From the NCBI RefSeq assembly GCF_043780375.1, contig NZ_JAYWCU010000117.1:1-64000 (forward strand): a stretch of DNA of 64,000 bases, given 5' to 3'. The DNA comes from Emticicia sp043780375. GTDB lineage: Bacteria > Bacteroidota > Bacteroidia > Cytophagales > Spirosomataceae. The position numbers were made by a program, and so were the translations under genes. The notes beneath the pieces were generated by a model, which saw nothing but the letters and a program-made list of their open reading frames with translations, was not told where the DNA came from and did not search any database. Shown here piece by piece: positions 52,735 to 61,449 of the stretch. Positions within the stretch are counted from its first letter, which is position 1, and every line of letters begins with the position of its first letter.

Positions 52735-53323
52735 TCAAGCGGTAATACCAGTAAAAGATACTCCAATTTTGAACGGCAATAATTCTACTCGTTATATAGA
52801 TGAAATCAAAAAACTATTTAAAATAAAGTGAACGTATCGCAAACAACGCTTCAAAATATATATTTGCAAATTATTTTGAGAACAAAAAGTTTGACTGTCC
52901 ACGCTCAATACCTTTTGACTGTGGCGATGCTGATTTAAAACAACTATTGGGGTACACCATACTTTGTAGTGATAACGACTACACTATTTTATTTTTTAGT
53001 TTACTTCATAGCAAAGTTTTAATTTTTTATACCGTCAGCAAAAACTGGTGGAAGAAAAGCATTCGAGATACTCTACCCAAAGGAAAAAGATTTAGTGGTT
53101 ATCTTGCCTTTGGAACTGATATTTCAATGCTGGGAAAAGGCTTAGATAAACTATATTATTGATTTTATCAAAGACCTATATTTAAAGCTGGCTGTCGGTA
53201 TATTTAGCTTGATGCCAATAAACAATCAATAAAATTCAACCCAAAAAAGGTTTTCAATCTCTCACCTCCTCTGATGAAAAAGAAGGCATACGATTAATTT
53301 ATTTTGATTTGACAAATGATTAA
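52735..53323 (+). pseudogene. Frameshifted GNAT acetyltransferase and upstream small-protein remnant
   Basis: Pieces in different frames read TPILNGNNSTRYIDEIKKLF (a small partner protein tail near 52760-52830), then IPFDCGDADLKQLLGYT, FFSLLHSKV, LPKGKRFSGYLAFGTDIS, GKGLDKLYY, IDFIKDLYLK, and finally GFQSLTSSDEKEGIRLIYF-DLTND. In order these match a Bacteroidota GNAT acetyltransferase with its FDCGD start, LPKGKRF-Y segment, QGKG-like acetyl-CoA loop and C-terminal YFDL. At least three frame changes are needed, so the gene is dead. Such GNATs with a small upstream partner resemble acetyltransferase toxin-antitoxin pairs. Confidence 0.68.
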
Positions 53324-53423
53324 TGACGTATTATTCTTATTTCACTTACTTTTCTTCTATTTGCATCTGAACAAATCTTCAACTAAAATATTGTGGTAAA
53401 TTTTTTAGTTTGAAGCAAATTCA

Positions 53424-53431
53424 TACATTTG
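53424..53431 (+). promoter_or_regulatory. Promoter -7 element of the three-gene island operon
   Basis: TACATTTG matches TAnnTTTG and ends 36 bases before the first start codon (53468). No clear -33 TTG is found at the ideal distance. Confidence 0.5.
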
Positions 53432-53467
53432 TAATTAATGAAACCTGCATATTAAAACCCTAACTTT

Positions 53468-54628
53468 ATGGATACAACTACTACACAAAATTTTTCAGAC
53501 TTTTATTTTCAAATGGGTAAGAAGGCATCGTTAGATAATATGTCTAACCCTGATACCTTAAAGCCAAGTTTGAACTCGGCATATCAAATTTTCTGCCAAG
53601 ATTTGAATAATTCTACAAATAGTAGAATTGCTATTTTATCAGCGGATTCTGAAATTCTTTTACGAAGAATTAATCAAAAACAAGGCGAATTAGACCCTTT
53701 AGATTTAGAAAGAACACAAATTAATGAAAAAATAGAAACAATAGATGAAGAAATCCTAAAAGTAAAAAGTGGACAGGTTACGCAAAACTATGCATCTTTC
53801 GTAATTGGAGCATTTATTACATTTATGCTTACTTTGTATCTTTTTGTTTTTTATTCTTCTATTGCATACTCCGCTATATTTGGAACTTCTGAAATAGCTA
53901 TACAAGCTCTTTTAAGTACAGAAATCTTTAGTATGGCAACTCAACAAGGGGGGGGAACTCTTACTTTAGTTTTTCTTTTACCCGCTATCTTCTTAGGCTT
54001 AGGTTTTTTAATACATGATGCCATTGAAAAAAAGAGATTTGCCATCCTTGGGTTTATCATTTTAGCTACTCTTATTTTTGATGGATTAATGGCGTATAAA
54101 ATTGCTCAGAATAATTATAATGCCCTTTATAATAATGGGAACTATACAAAACCTTGGCAATATTCTTATGCTTTCAAAGATATTGATTTTTATTTAGTCC
54201 TTGCATTAGGATTTGTAGTTTATATAATCTGGGGTTATTTATTAGATTATTCAATAAAGAAATGGGATGAAACCCAACCTAATAATGCAATTACATTAAA
54301 AGTGACAAGTCTCATTAATCAAAAAAATGCTTTCCAAAATAAAATATTAGAAATAACCTCTAATATTAATCAACTTAAAGGCGAAATCGAAAGTTTGAGA
54401 GAAGAAAAGAACAATAAAGATGAATTATTAATAAGATTAAACAACGGTGCAAGTGCCGTTAGTGAATCTGAGCTAAATGGAATGGTAGGTGCCTTTACAA
54501 AGGGATGGGTTACTTTTATTACATATCATTTTAATGATGATGATATAAAAAAAATCAAAACCGAGGAGGCAACAAATATTTCAGAAGCTTGGTTTAAATC
54601 TACGTGGACTAACTTATCTATCAAGTAA
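53468..54628 (+). CDS. Four-TM membrane protein with flanking coiled coils, island operon gene 1
   Basis: A 386-residue protein not recognised as any named family. Residues 1-105 are soluble and end in a coiled coil (SEILLRRINQKQGELDPLD). Four hydrophobic segments follow at about 108-135, 160-183, 189-211 and 238-262. A long heptad-rich coiled coil (about 280-325, NQLKGEIESLREEKNNKDEL) leads to a soluble C-terminal domain. Both ends should be cytoplasmic. There is a Gly-rich loop (QQGGGTLT) before the second helix. It is the first gene of a three-gene unit with its own promoter; gene 2 begins 10 bp after its stop. Confidence 0.75.
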   Translation: MDTTTTQNFSDFYFQMGKKASLDNMSNPDTLKPSLNSAYQIFCQDLNNSTNSRIAILSADSEILLRRINQKQGELDPLDLERTQINEKIETIDEEILKVKSGQVTQNYASFVIGAFITFMLTLYLFVFYSSIAYSAIFGTSEIAIQALLSTEIFSMATQQGGGTLTLVFLLPAIFLGLGFLIHDAIEKKRFAILGFIILATLIFDGLMAYKIAQNNYNALYNNGNYTKPWQYSYAFKDIDFYLVLALGFVVYIIWGYLLDYSIKKWDETQPNNAITLKVTSLINQKNAFQNKILEITSNINQLKGEIESLREEKNNKDELLIRLNNGASAVSESELNGMVGAFTKGWVTFITYHFNDDDIKKIKTEEATNISEAWFKSTWTNLSIK

Positions 54629-54638
54629 AATTATTAAA

Positions 54639-55955
54639 ATGAAACAGCGAAATAATAAGCCCCTATTTATTTTAGGGGGATTAATTGTACTTTTTATTGT
54701 ATTTTTTTGGATAATTACAATTGAATCAACGTTTTCAAAATTCAAAAAAGATGCCCTGAAGTCGGTTTCATTTATACAAATTAAAAATGTTTATAAAACT
54801 TACAATGAGGAGCTAAGCAATAATCCTGATTTTTTGTCTGAAATTTCAAAACGATTAGATATTGTCAACCAAGAACAAGAATTCACAGAAGAACAAAGAA
54901 TAGAAGCTGAGAGTTGGATTGGCAATCAAACTATTTATTTAAATTTAATTATTGTTCCTGATTTATCCCGAAGATTGGGTCAAATACCCAATCAAGAAGA
55001 AAAAGATAAGGAAATGATTTCTGAAATATATGATATGTTTCAAGAATCAATCAAAAGAAAGGCGGCATTAAAATCTGGGTACAAATCAAAAGATAGACTT
55101 ATTATTGACGTTACCGACGATAAACAAGCGGGAGGAAACTTTAGAAAAATAGCCAATGAATTAATAATTGACTTAGCTAACCAAAAACCCCCTTATTGGA
55201 AACACCTTGATGATTCTAAAAGAGCATTTTCTAATAACGTTGAAAAGCTTTATAAATTAGGAGAACAAAAGGGAGCCGATTACTGGAATTATTTTGAAAA
55301 AGACTTTTTAATTAACACCCAAAAATCTACATTTTCAGAAAAATACAGAAATGTTGTAGTTATATTAACAGATGGTTATTTAGAAAGTGAGACTACTTGC
55401 TATACTTGTCAAAATAATATTCAACCATTAACAAAAAATTTATCGGATTGGGAAGTTTTAATTCTTGAAGTAAAAGAGCGAAAAAGTGGAGATTATGAGA
55501 TATTAAAGAACAAGTGGAAAACTTGGCTTACTTATTCTGGCATTAGTTTGGACGACAACTTTTTTCAAATGACTCAAAATGCTTCCAAGAAAACAAAGGA
55601 TATTATTAAGAATTTTGTAAATAAAAAAAAAACTATAGCTATATCCAATAGCTCAAATACAGGCGATTGTAAAAGCGATTACGATGGAATAATCTCAAGA
55701 GTAGAAAGCTTAATTCTGTCTCCACAGTCAAGCTATTCTCAAATAGCAAGTGCAAAAGACTTATTAAAACAAGCATCAGAGAAAAAGACAGAATGTAAGT
55801 TATCAACAGGTAAAAAAGCAGGTAAAATACATGATTATTGCATTGAACAAGCAAAAAGTGCAGAAAAAGCATTTAATGAATTGAAAGATGATGACTTTAA
55901 AAAACGAATGAATTTATATAATGAGTTGGCAAATCTAATAGTTGATGTACAATAG
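54639..55955 (+). CDS. Membrane-anchored vWA-like protein, island operon gene 2
   Basis: A 438-residue protein with one N-terminal membrane helix (residues 8-28) and a large soluble part, probably periplasmic. The soluble part has the beta-strand pattern of a von Willebrand A fold: TIYLNLIIVPDLSRRL near residue 105 (a degenerate metal site, DxSxR), RLIIDVTDDKQAGG near 150, and YRNVVVILTDGYLE near 240, the hallmark strand-loop of vWA domains. A CxxC (CYTC) follows. A helical C-terminal domain from about 345 contains four further cysteines. It overlaps gene 3 by 11 bases. The exact family is not recognised. Confidence 0.72.
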   Translation: MKQRNNKPLFILGGLIVLFIVFFWIITIESTFSKFKKDALKSVSFIQIKNVYKTYNEELSNNPDFLSEISKRLDIVNQEQEFTEEQRIEAESWIGNQTIYLNLIIVPDLSRRLGQIPNQEEKDKEMISEIYDMFQESIKRKAALKSGYKSKDRLIIDVTDDKQAGGNFRKIANELIIDLANQKPPYWKHLDDSKRAFSNNVEKLYKLGEQKGADYWNYFEKDFLINTQKSTFSEKYRNVVVILTDGYLESETTCYTCQNNIQPLTKNLSDWEVLILEVKERKSGDYEILKNKWKTWLTYSGISLDDNFFQMTQNASKKTKDIIKNFVNKKKTIAISNSSNTGDCKSDYDGIISRVESLILSPQSSYSQIASAKDLLKQASEKKTECKLSTGKKAGKIHDYCIEQAKSAEKAFNELKDDDFKKRMNLYNELANLIVDVQ

Positions 55956-58275
55956 AATCTCCACATATTTAATAATTATACTTTGTTTAGTATCAAATAT
56001 TTCAAACTCACAAAAGCCACAAAGTGGTGAAAGTGAGTTTGATTTTTTTATGAACAAAGGCGAAGTATATTTCCAAAATGGAGATTATTTAAGAGCGAAA
56101 AATGTATTTGATTACTGTGCTAAAATGTCACATCCACTAAGGGCTTTTGCACTGAAAAAGAAAGAGACTGCTATAAATTTATATTTACTGAAAGAAACTG
56201 CCAATCGAAAATTTGCAGAAGGAAATGATTTTGAAGAGAGAAATATTTTACGTCAGATATTAGCAGTAAACCCATTAGATAAATATTCAAAAGATAGGTT
56301 AAATACAAATCAAAATGAATCAGAAAAACCTGTAATTACCTTTAAACCGACTACTACAAATACGCAAAAACCTACTCCATCTAAGATTGTTATTTCTAAA
56401 CCTAATCACGAAAATGAGGAAAAAATTGAAATGGAAAAACATTTGGCAGAAGCAAAAAAAGCTATTAAAGATGGAGATACTAAAAGAGCAAGAACTCAAC
56501 TACGAATTTTACAAATAGCTGGTTATAAACCCAACGACATCAAAAATTTAGTTGCGGTGGTTAATAAAATAGAAGAAGAGGGGAAACCTAAACCTCCACC
56601 TAATGGCTTAGATGAATTAAAAAAACAATATAATAAGCTACTAACCGAAGCAAAGAGGGGATTTAAGCAGGAGAATTACAGTTTAGCAAAAAGAAAGTAT
56701 CTTGAAGCCCAAAAAGTTGGTTACGGCAACAAAAAAGCAGTTGATGATAAGGTAAATCAAATTGTAATTATTGAACGTTATTTACAGGATATACAAAAAA
56801 TTAAAAATAATTCAAGTCTTGAAGAAGACTTATTCAGCCTTTATAGTAAAGTTTTAGCTAAGAATAGCGATGCAAACAAACTGAGAAAAGAGTATTTCGA
56901 TTTAATTGCAGATAAACTATCAATTGTAAACACTTATGATGAATCTGGTTGTTTACGAAAACAAAAACTTGTTTCTAAACTCCAAGAAATAGATAAGACG
57001 AGGTTTGAAGGAAATCCAGATTATAGCAGGGTTATAAAAGATTGTGAAAGTTGTAATTATAATAAATTTGCTTTTAGCGAAAAGTTAATTGTAGCTGACA
57101 GAACACTTCAAGCAGGAAACTATACATTAGCTATTGATTTTCTTAATGAGGCAAAATCACAATTAGAGACAATTATGTGTTTCAAAGATGCCGAAAAAGT
57201 CAAATTTAATAATGATATAGACACTAAATTGACAAATATCAATAATTTGCTTGCTAATGGTAAGTGCCGTTCAGAATCTGAGAGAATAGTGGTTTTGTTA
57301 GATTCATTAATTTTTAATAAGCAATTTGAGGAGGTTAAAGAAATATCAGCAAAAATAGACACAAACTGTCTATTAAACCCATACAAAATCAAATTGAAAG
57401 ATGTTTTGAAAAGCAGCAAATGGGGCTTAAATGATATCGCAAGAAAAAAAATATTAGACAGTGCCGATAGAAGCAGAAAATTGAGTTATAATTATGATGA
57501 ATGTAGTTTAATTTTAAAGGCAAAATTATTCTGTAATACTAAAAGTGATAGTATAGATATTGATGCTAAATTTAAAAATGGAGAGTGTAATTGCGTAATG
57601 TACAAACAAAATTGTCCCGAAATTAGAAATGGTAAAATGGTTATTTGTAAAGACACTTCAACAAAGTTTAAGGTTTTGTTTGAACCAACATTAGGCCTCA
57701 GTGGTTGGAATAAATATGATTTAAGTTCTTACAATGACATAAAAGCTACCAACTTTAATTTTGTAGCCACCACTAAAATTCCGAATATTGGATTGAGAGT
57801 GAATACCTACAATTATAAAAAAATCATTGATTTTAGATATGAATTTGCTTATTCTTCTAAAAATATTGAAATAAACTCAGGTGCTAATAGTTCAAACCAA
57901 ATAAACCTAAATCAATTTAAAAACCAATTAGACATTAAATTACATACTCTACCAAAATGTCCCCCAAATTTAAGGTATTTTTTGTTTTCTGGTATAAACA
58001 CTACCATTGCAAAAGCAAATCTTCAAAAGCCAATTGTTGAACAACAAAAATTAATAGACAATATTTTCAATAATACATTTTGGGGTGGTTATTCTGTGGG
58101 TTTAGGAATAGAAAAGTCAAATCATAAGCCTTTTCTAAAAGGTTTTAGCTTTGAAGTATATTATAGTAGAAATGGAATAATATATGATAAAACTCAAAAA
58201 TTGTTAAAGAGTCCATTTAAAAGTGATGTTTTGAATAGTTTTGTTGGAGTAAAGGTAGGTATTTACATTTTTTAG
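55945..58275 (+). CDS. Secreted TPR-like protein with probable C-terminal outer-membrane barrel, island operon gene 3
   Basis: A 776-residue exported protein. The signal peptide covers about residues 1-23 (ends SNISNS). Residues 30-115 and 160-260 are TPR-like pairs of helices (MNKGEVYFQNGDYLRAKNV, AKRGFKQENYSLAKRKYLEA). A Cys-rich helical middle follows up to about 545. The last 200 residues alternate polar and hydrophobic residues, with strands such as FVATTKIPNIGLRV and YSVGLGIEKS, and end in KVGIYIF, a typical outer-membrane barrel end with terminal Phe. The ATG at 55945 is one codon behind an in-frame TTG. It may connect the periplasmic vWA protein to the outer membrane. Not a named family. 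Confidence 0.72.
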   Translation: MYNRISTYLIIILCLVSNISNSQKPQSGESEFDFFMNKGEVYFQNGDYLRAKNVFDYCAKMSHPLRAFALKKKETAINLYLLKETANRKFAEGNDFEERNILRQILAVNPLDKYSKDRLNTNQNESEKPVITFKPTTTNTQKPTPSKIVISKPNHENEEKIEMEKHLAEAKKAIKDGDTKRARTQLRILQIAGYKPNDIKNLVAVVNKIEEEGKPKPPPNGLDELKKQYNKLLTEAKRGFKQENYSLAKRKYLEAQKVGYGNKKAVDDKVNQIVIIERYLQDIQKIKNNSSLEEDLFSLYSKVLAKNSDANKLRKEYFDLIADKLSIVNTYDESGCLRKQKLVSKLQEIDKTRFEGNPDYSRVIKDCESCNYNKFAFSEKLIVADRTLQAGNYTLAIDFLNEAKSQLETIMCFKDAEKVKFNNDIDTKLTNINNLLANGKCRSESERIVVLLDSLIFNKQFEEVKEISAKIDTNCLLNPYKIKLKDVLKSSKWGLNDIARKKILDSADRSRKLSYNYDECSLILKAKLFCNTKSDSIDIDAKFKNGECNCVMYKQNCPEIRNGKMVICKDTSTKFKVLFEPTLGLSGWNKYDLSSYNDIKATNFNFVATTKIPNIGLRVNTYNYKKIIDFRYEFAYSSKNIEINSGANSSNQINLNQFKNQLDIKLHTLPKCPPNLRYFLFSGINTTIAKANLQKPIVEQQKLIDNIFNNTFWGGYSVGLGIEKSNHKPFLKGFSFEVYYSRNGIIYDKTQKLLKSPFKSDVLNSFVGVKVGIYIF

Positions 58276-58712
58276 ATATATTTAATCTGTCGTGGTTCAG
58301 TAGAAACGCTACAGATTACTGATAGAGAAAAATTGCATTTTTCCTATAAAAGATTTTTAGGAATAACTTTCACCTTAAGTGTAATTACTTAGAGGCAGTA
58401 AGTTTTTTTTCTTTTTTAAAAGACTGGATACGAATTTTTTCTTTCGATTCATCATACTAGGCTTCTATATCTTCCCAAAATGGTGTTAATGCTGACTTTT
58501 CAACAACCACATCCATCGGTGTTTTATTATTTAAAGAGCTATGAGGACGATACCAGTTATAATGAAACTGCTACTCTTCTACTAAGAGCGGCAATTTCTT
58601 ATCTTTTAAATCCATTTTATAGTAAAATTCTTGTAAATCAGTCTGTTGACTTCGTTCTACACGTTGATTGCATTAAAGTAGTAAAATTGCGATTGAAAAT
58701 AGACCTTTGTAA
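58276..58712. other. No intact gene: left ends of two nested insertion sequences
   Basis: 437 bases holding the left inverted repeat of the IS481 element (58288-58316), the C-terminal remnant of its transposase on the - strand (58385-58659), and the left end of the ISAs1 element (from 58660). Confidence 0.75.
58651..58659. repeat. Left 9-bp target duplication of the ISAs1 element
   Basis: TTCGTTCTA, identical to 59828-59836 on the other side of the element. Confidence 0.85.
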
Positions 58713-59827
58713 ATGGAATTGCAAAAGATATTTTCAGAAGTGCCTGATTTTAGAGTAAATCGGCGAAAATTACATCTGTTATCAGATATTTTGGTCATCA
58801 GTTTGTGTGGCGTTCTTAGTGGAGCAAATGATTTCGAGGATATATCAGAATATGGCCGTCAAAAGCACGATTTTCTATCCAAATTTTTAGACTTGCCCAA
58901 TGGGATACCCTCTCACGACACCTTCAATAGAGTATTTAGATATTTAGATACACAGTCATTTAATAGCTGTTTGGTTAATTGGTCCTCAGAGATTATAAGC
59001 TGTTTGGATTTTTACCAAGTCAATATTGATGGCAAAGTTTTGAGAGCCACAGCAAGGGATGGTGAAAAGAAATCTGGACTGTGTTTGATAAGTGCGTGGG
59101 TAAGTGAACAAAATGTAAGTTTGGGGCAATTAAAAACATCGGCAAAGAGCAGTGAAAAGACAGCAATTCCAGAACTTATATCTAATTTAGACATAAAAAA
59201 TGCCTTGGTAAGTATCGATGCCATTGCTTGTAGTAAATCAGTAGCGAGCCAAATTATTGAAAAAGATGCTGATTACTTATTAGCCCTAAAAAACAATAAT
59301 AAGGAACTTTATGAGCCAGTGAGCCAGTGGATGAAAAGTCGAAAGCCCTACTTTGATACCGAAGAACATATAGATTTTGGCAGCGGAAGGATAGAACATA
59401 GAAACTGCTATGTATGTCAAAACCTCTCATTTTTAGATGGTTTGGACGCTTGGAAAGGCATCAAATCAGTAATTATGATTGAAGCCAGTCAAGAAAAGAA
59501 TGGAAGTATTAGTAACGAAACTCGTTTTTATCTCAGTAGCAAAAGTGAGAGTGCTTCCTTTTTTAACAAGGCTGTTAGAAATCATTGGAAGATAGAAAGT
59601 ACGCTACATTGGCAATTAGACATCACTTTTTTAGAAGATAGACAGCGTGTTCATATGAATAATGCAGCAGAAAACATGGCGACACTAAGGAAAATGAGTC
59701 TTCAATTACTCCTAAAAACCAAAAATGGTAAAAGTGTCAAAACAACTCGAAACAAAGCTGCTTGGAATAATGAAGTTTTAATCAATATTTTGAAGAATAT
59801 ACCACATATTTAAATGCAATCAACGTG
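58660..59827 (+). mobile_element. ISAs1 family insertion sequence, intact, 1168 bp
   Basis: The ends are inverted repeats CACGTTGATTGCATT (15 bases exact, then partly matching). They are bordered by an identical 9-bp target duplication. The only gene is a full-length transposase. The exact repeat and duplication indicate a recent insertion into the older IS481 copy. Confidence 0.92.
58713..59813 (+). CDS. ISAs1 family transposase
   Basis: A 366-residue DDE transposase of the ISAs1 family. The N-terminal FSEVPDFRVNRRKLHLLSDI and LPNGIPSHDTFNRVF near residue 70 are the DDE_Tnp_1-associated domain. The first catalytic Asp is in VNIDGKVLRATA near 103, the second in LVSIDAIACSKSVA near 168, and the Glu region is HWKIESTLHWQLD near 300, with the ISAs1-type end. 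No stops or shifts are visible, so the enzyme should be active. The gene fills the element between its inverted repeats. Confidence 0.92.
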   Translation: MELQKIFSEVPDFRVNRRKLHLLSDILVISLCGVLSGANDFEDISEYGRQKHDFLSKFLDLPNGIPSHDTFNRVFRYLDTQSFNSCLVNWSSEIISCLDFYQVNIDGKVLRATARDGEKKSGLCLISAWVSEQNVSLGQLKTSAKSSEKTAIPELISNLDIKNALVSIDAIACSKSVASQIIEKDADYLLALKNNNKELYEPVSQWMKSRKPYFDTEEHIDFGSGRIEHRNCYVCQNLSFLDGLDAWKGIKSVIMIEASQEKNGSISNETRFYLSSKSESASFFNKAVRNHWKIESTLHWQLDITFLEDRQRVHMNNAAENMATLRKMSLQLLLKTKNGKSVKTTRNKAAWNNEVLINILKNIPHI

Positions 59828-59836
59828 TTCGTTCTA
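59828..59836. repeat. Right 9-bp target duplication of the ISAs1 element
   Basis: TTCGTTCTA, identical to 58651-58659. Confidence 0.85.
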
Positions 59837-59967
59837 CTTTTCCATTGAGATGTGGAGAACGAGGTTTTATAGGACGAAACTTAATGCAATATTCTTTTAG
59901 TTTCTCTTGAAATGTATAGGTAAAAAACTCCTGCCCTATATAAGTCTATACTCATTGAATAGGAAGC

Positions 59968-59982
59968 GGAACGCCGCCCGAA
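59968..59982. repeat. GC-rich 15-bp repeat inside the IS481 transposase remnant
   Basis: GGAACGCCGCCCGAA; read on the - strand it adds Ser-Gly-Gly-Val-Pro between Met-Pro and Leu-Pro of a position where typical IS481 proteins read straight through. Confidence 0.8.
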
Positions 59983-60708
59983 GGCATTTGTTCAACGACT
60001 CGCTCTAAAAAATCAATAGAATTTTTCGCTGTTCGACGAATATATGTATATATAAGGCTAAAACTCTAAATCTGCTACAATCATCAATAGCTGTATATTG
60101 GTAGCGTCCAGAAGTTATTTTACAAATATTCATCTGTAGTCTTTCTCCTGGAATTTCCTTTGCATATCTAATGAAGGATGCATTCTTTCGATACTTATTT
60201 AGTGGTTTTACCTCATTTTTATTTAAAATTCGGCCAATCGTGGAAACGGATAATTTTACATTGTATTCTCTCATAAGGGGCGAGCAAATCCGTATTTTAC
60301 CATACCTAAACTCTTGACGAATTAGTAAAACAAGATTTTCAATTTCATCATTTGTCTTTTGAGAAGCTAATTTAAGTGGGCGTTTAGATTTCTCAAACAA
60401 CCCATTTTTACCGTCATTAGTAAAGCGTTTTAGCCATCGTTGTAAGATACTTCGAGCAATGCCATACTTACGAGCGGTTTGGCTAACTGAACCACAGGAA
60501 AAGTAGGTGTCAATCCATTTTTGCCTAAGCAAAATATCTCGTTCTGCCTGATTCATAAGTTTTTGGTTTTTCAGCCCAAATACTAAAAAAAACAGTAATT
60601 ACGAAGTATAACTATTTCAAGAAATCTAAAACCGACCTATCTGTAGCGTATGTCTTGAACCTTCACAATTAATTGCTTATTGTTTTTATGATCATGAGCA
60701 AACTGTTT

Positions 60709-61449
60709 TTATTCAAAAGTAATCCCGAATTCACGTTTTTTTAAATATCTTTTCCATTCACCCTTTGTTCCATTAAAAGTATTTATGTCAAACCAACTAT
60801 TTGAGTTGTTAAGCTTTCCTTTGTGAGAATGTTGCCAAAATGTCCATTTTTGTTTAATATTTGGGCTTTTGCTGAAAGAGCAAATCCAAATGTCATTGTC
60901 ATCAAAATTTCCCATAATGTATTTCTTATAACTGCTCTCATTGGAATAAATCATCATCTTTTTTTTTGATTTTTTCTCTACCGATGTAATAAATTCTCTA
61001 ATTTCATTAATTACATTTTCAGTTATTTCTTCACTTAGATTACCCCACTCTTCAACATCAATAACTAAGGGGAGGTCCGCTTTTTTCCCTTTTATATTTT
61101 TTAAAAAATTATCGGCTTGAGATTTACCATCCTTGTTAAACCTGAAAAAATGATAAAATCCAATAGGAATATTAGTTAAATTAGCATTGAAATAATTTTC
61201 CCCAAATTTTGGGTCAACAAAATTTACACCTTCTGTCGCTTTTATATATACGAAATCAATTTGTTGATTTGAAATTTTCAAAAAGTCAATTTTACCAGTG
61301 TGTTCCGAAACATCAATACCCGTTATTGGATATTGAATTTTGTCTATTTTAATTCCATTTGGAACAAATAAAATTCGATAAATGAATATTGCTCCTACAA
61401 TAGCAATTATAATAACTGAACCAATAATTATTAAAAGACCCTTTTTCAT
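60709..61449 (-). CDS. GH25 lysozyme-like muramidase, membrane-anchored
   Basis: A 246-residue protein with an N-terminal membrane helix (residues 5-30) and a glycoside hydrolase family 25 domain. Family landmarks are GIDVSEHTGKIDF near residue 44, IKATEGVNFVD near 70, the catalytic acidic pair region VIDVEEWGN near 125, and FWQHSHKGK and FDINTFNG near 205-220. GH25 enzymes cut peptidoglycan between MurNAc and GlcNAc. Here it may remodel the cell wall for the island's own transfer, or be unrelated cargo. It is transcribed alone, opposite to the three-gene operon. Confidence 0.88.
   Translation of the reverse strand: MKKGLLIIIGSVIIIAIVGAIFIYRILFVPNGIKIDKIQYPITGIDVSEHTGKIDFLKISNQQIDFVYIKATEGVNFVDPKFGENYFNANLTNIPIGFYHFFRFNKDGKSQADNFLKNIKGKKADLPLVIDVEEWGNLSEEITENVINEIREFITSVEKKSKKKMMIYSNESSYKKYIMGNFDDNDIWICSFSKSPNIKQKWTFWQHSHKGKLNNSNSWFDINTFNGTKGEWKRYLKKREFGITFE

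Larger units (their letters stand above)
51917..53467. other. Decay zone without intact genes
   Basis: About 1.55 kb holding a T9SS-B domain remnant, a tRNA-end-like scar with paired direct repeats, and a GNAT acetyltransferase remnant (each listed separately). No complete gene is visible. Confidence 0.7.
58385..60556 (-). pseudogene. IS481 transposase, dead (interrupted, frameshifted and missing catalytic Asp)
   Basis: The N-terminal part (60556 down to 60005) reads as a normal helix-turn-helix plus start of the DDE domain. The first catalytic Asp is mutated: the family's QMDVCKI is QMNICKI here. A frameshift near 60040 and stops follow; the second Asp region reads with D changed to Y and two stops. 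A 15-bp GGVP repeat copy sits at 59968-59982, giving Ser-Gly-Gly-Val-Pro between Met-Pro and Leu-Pro. ISAs1 then interrupts the gene at 58660-59836. The C-terminal part (58659-58385) retains WYRPHSSLNNKTPMDV with two further stops. Confidence 0.85.
58288..60667. mobile_element. Decayed IS481 family element, split by an ISAs1 element
   Basis: Imperfect terminal inverted repeats at 58288-58316 and 60639-60667 match in 22 of 29 positions and begin with TGT/ACA. Between them lies an IS481-type transposase gene on the - strand, interrupted and mutated. Without the inserted ISAs1 element the IS would be about 1.2 kb, the normal size. No clear target duplication is seen, as expected for an old copy. 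Confidence 0.8.

Noticed and set aside
52947..53162. 71-residue + strand open frame as a separate gene
   Set aside because: Its sequence is the middle of a GNAT acetyltransferase broken by frameshifts; treated as part of a pseudogene.
58480..58758. 92-residue + strand open frame before the ISAs1 transposase
   Set aside because: It is antisense to the recognisable C-terminal part of the IS481 transposase and crosses the ISAs1 end, so it is not a gene.
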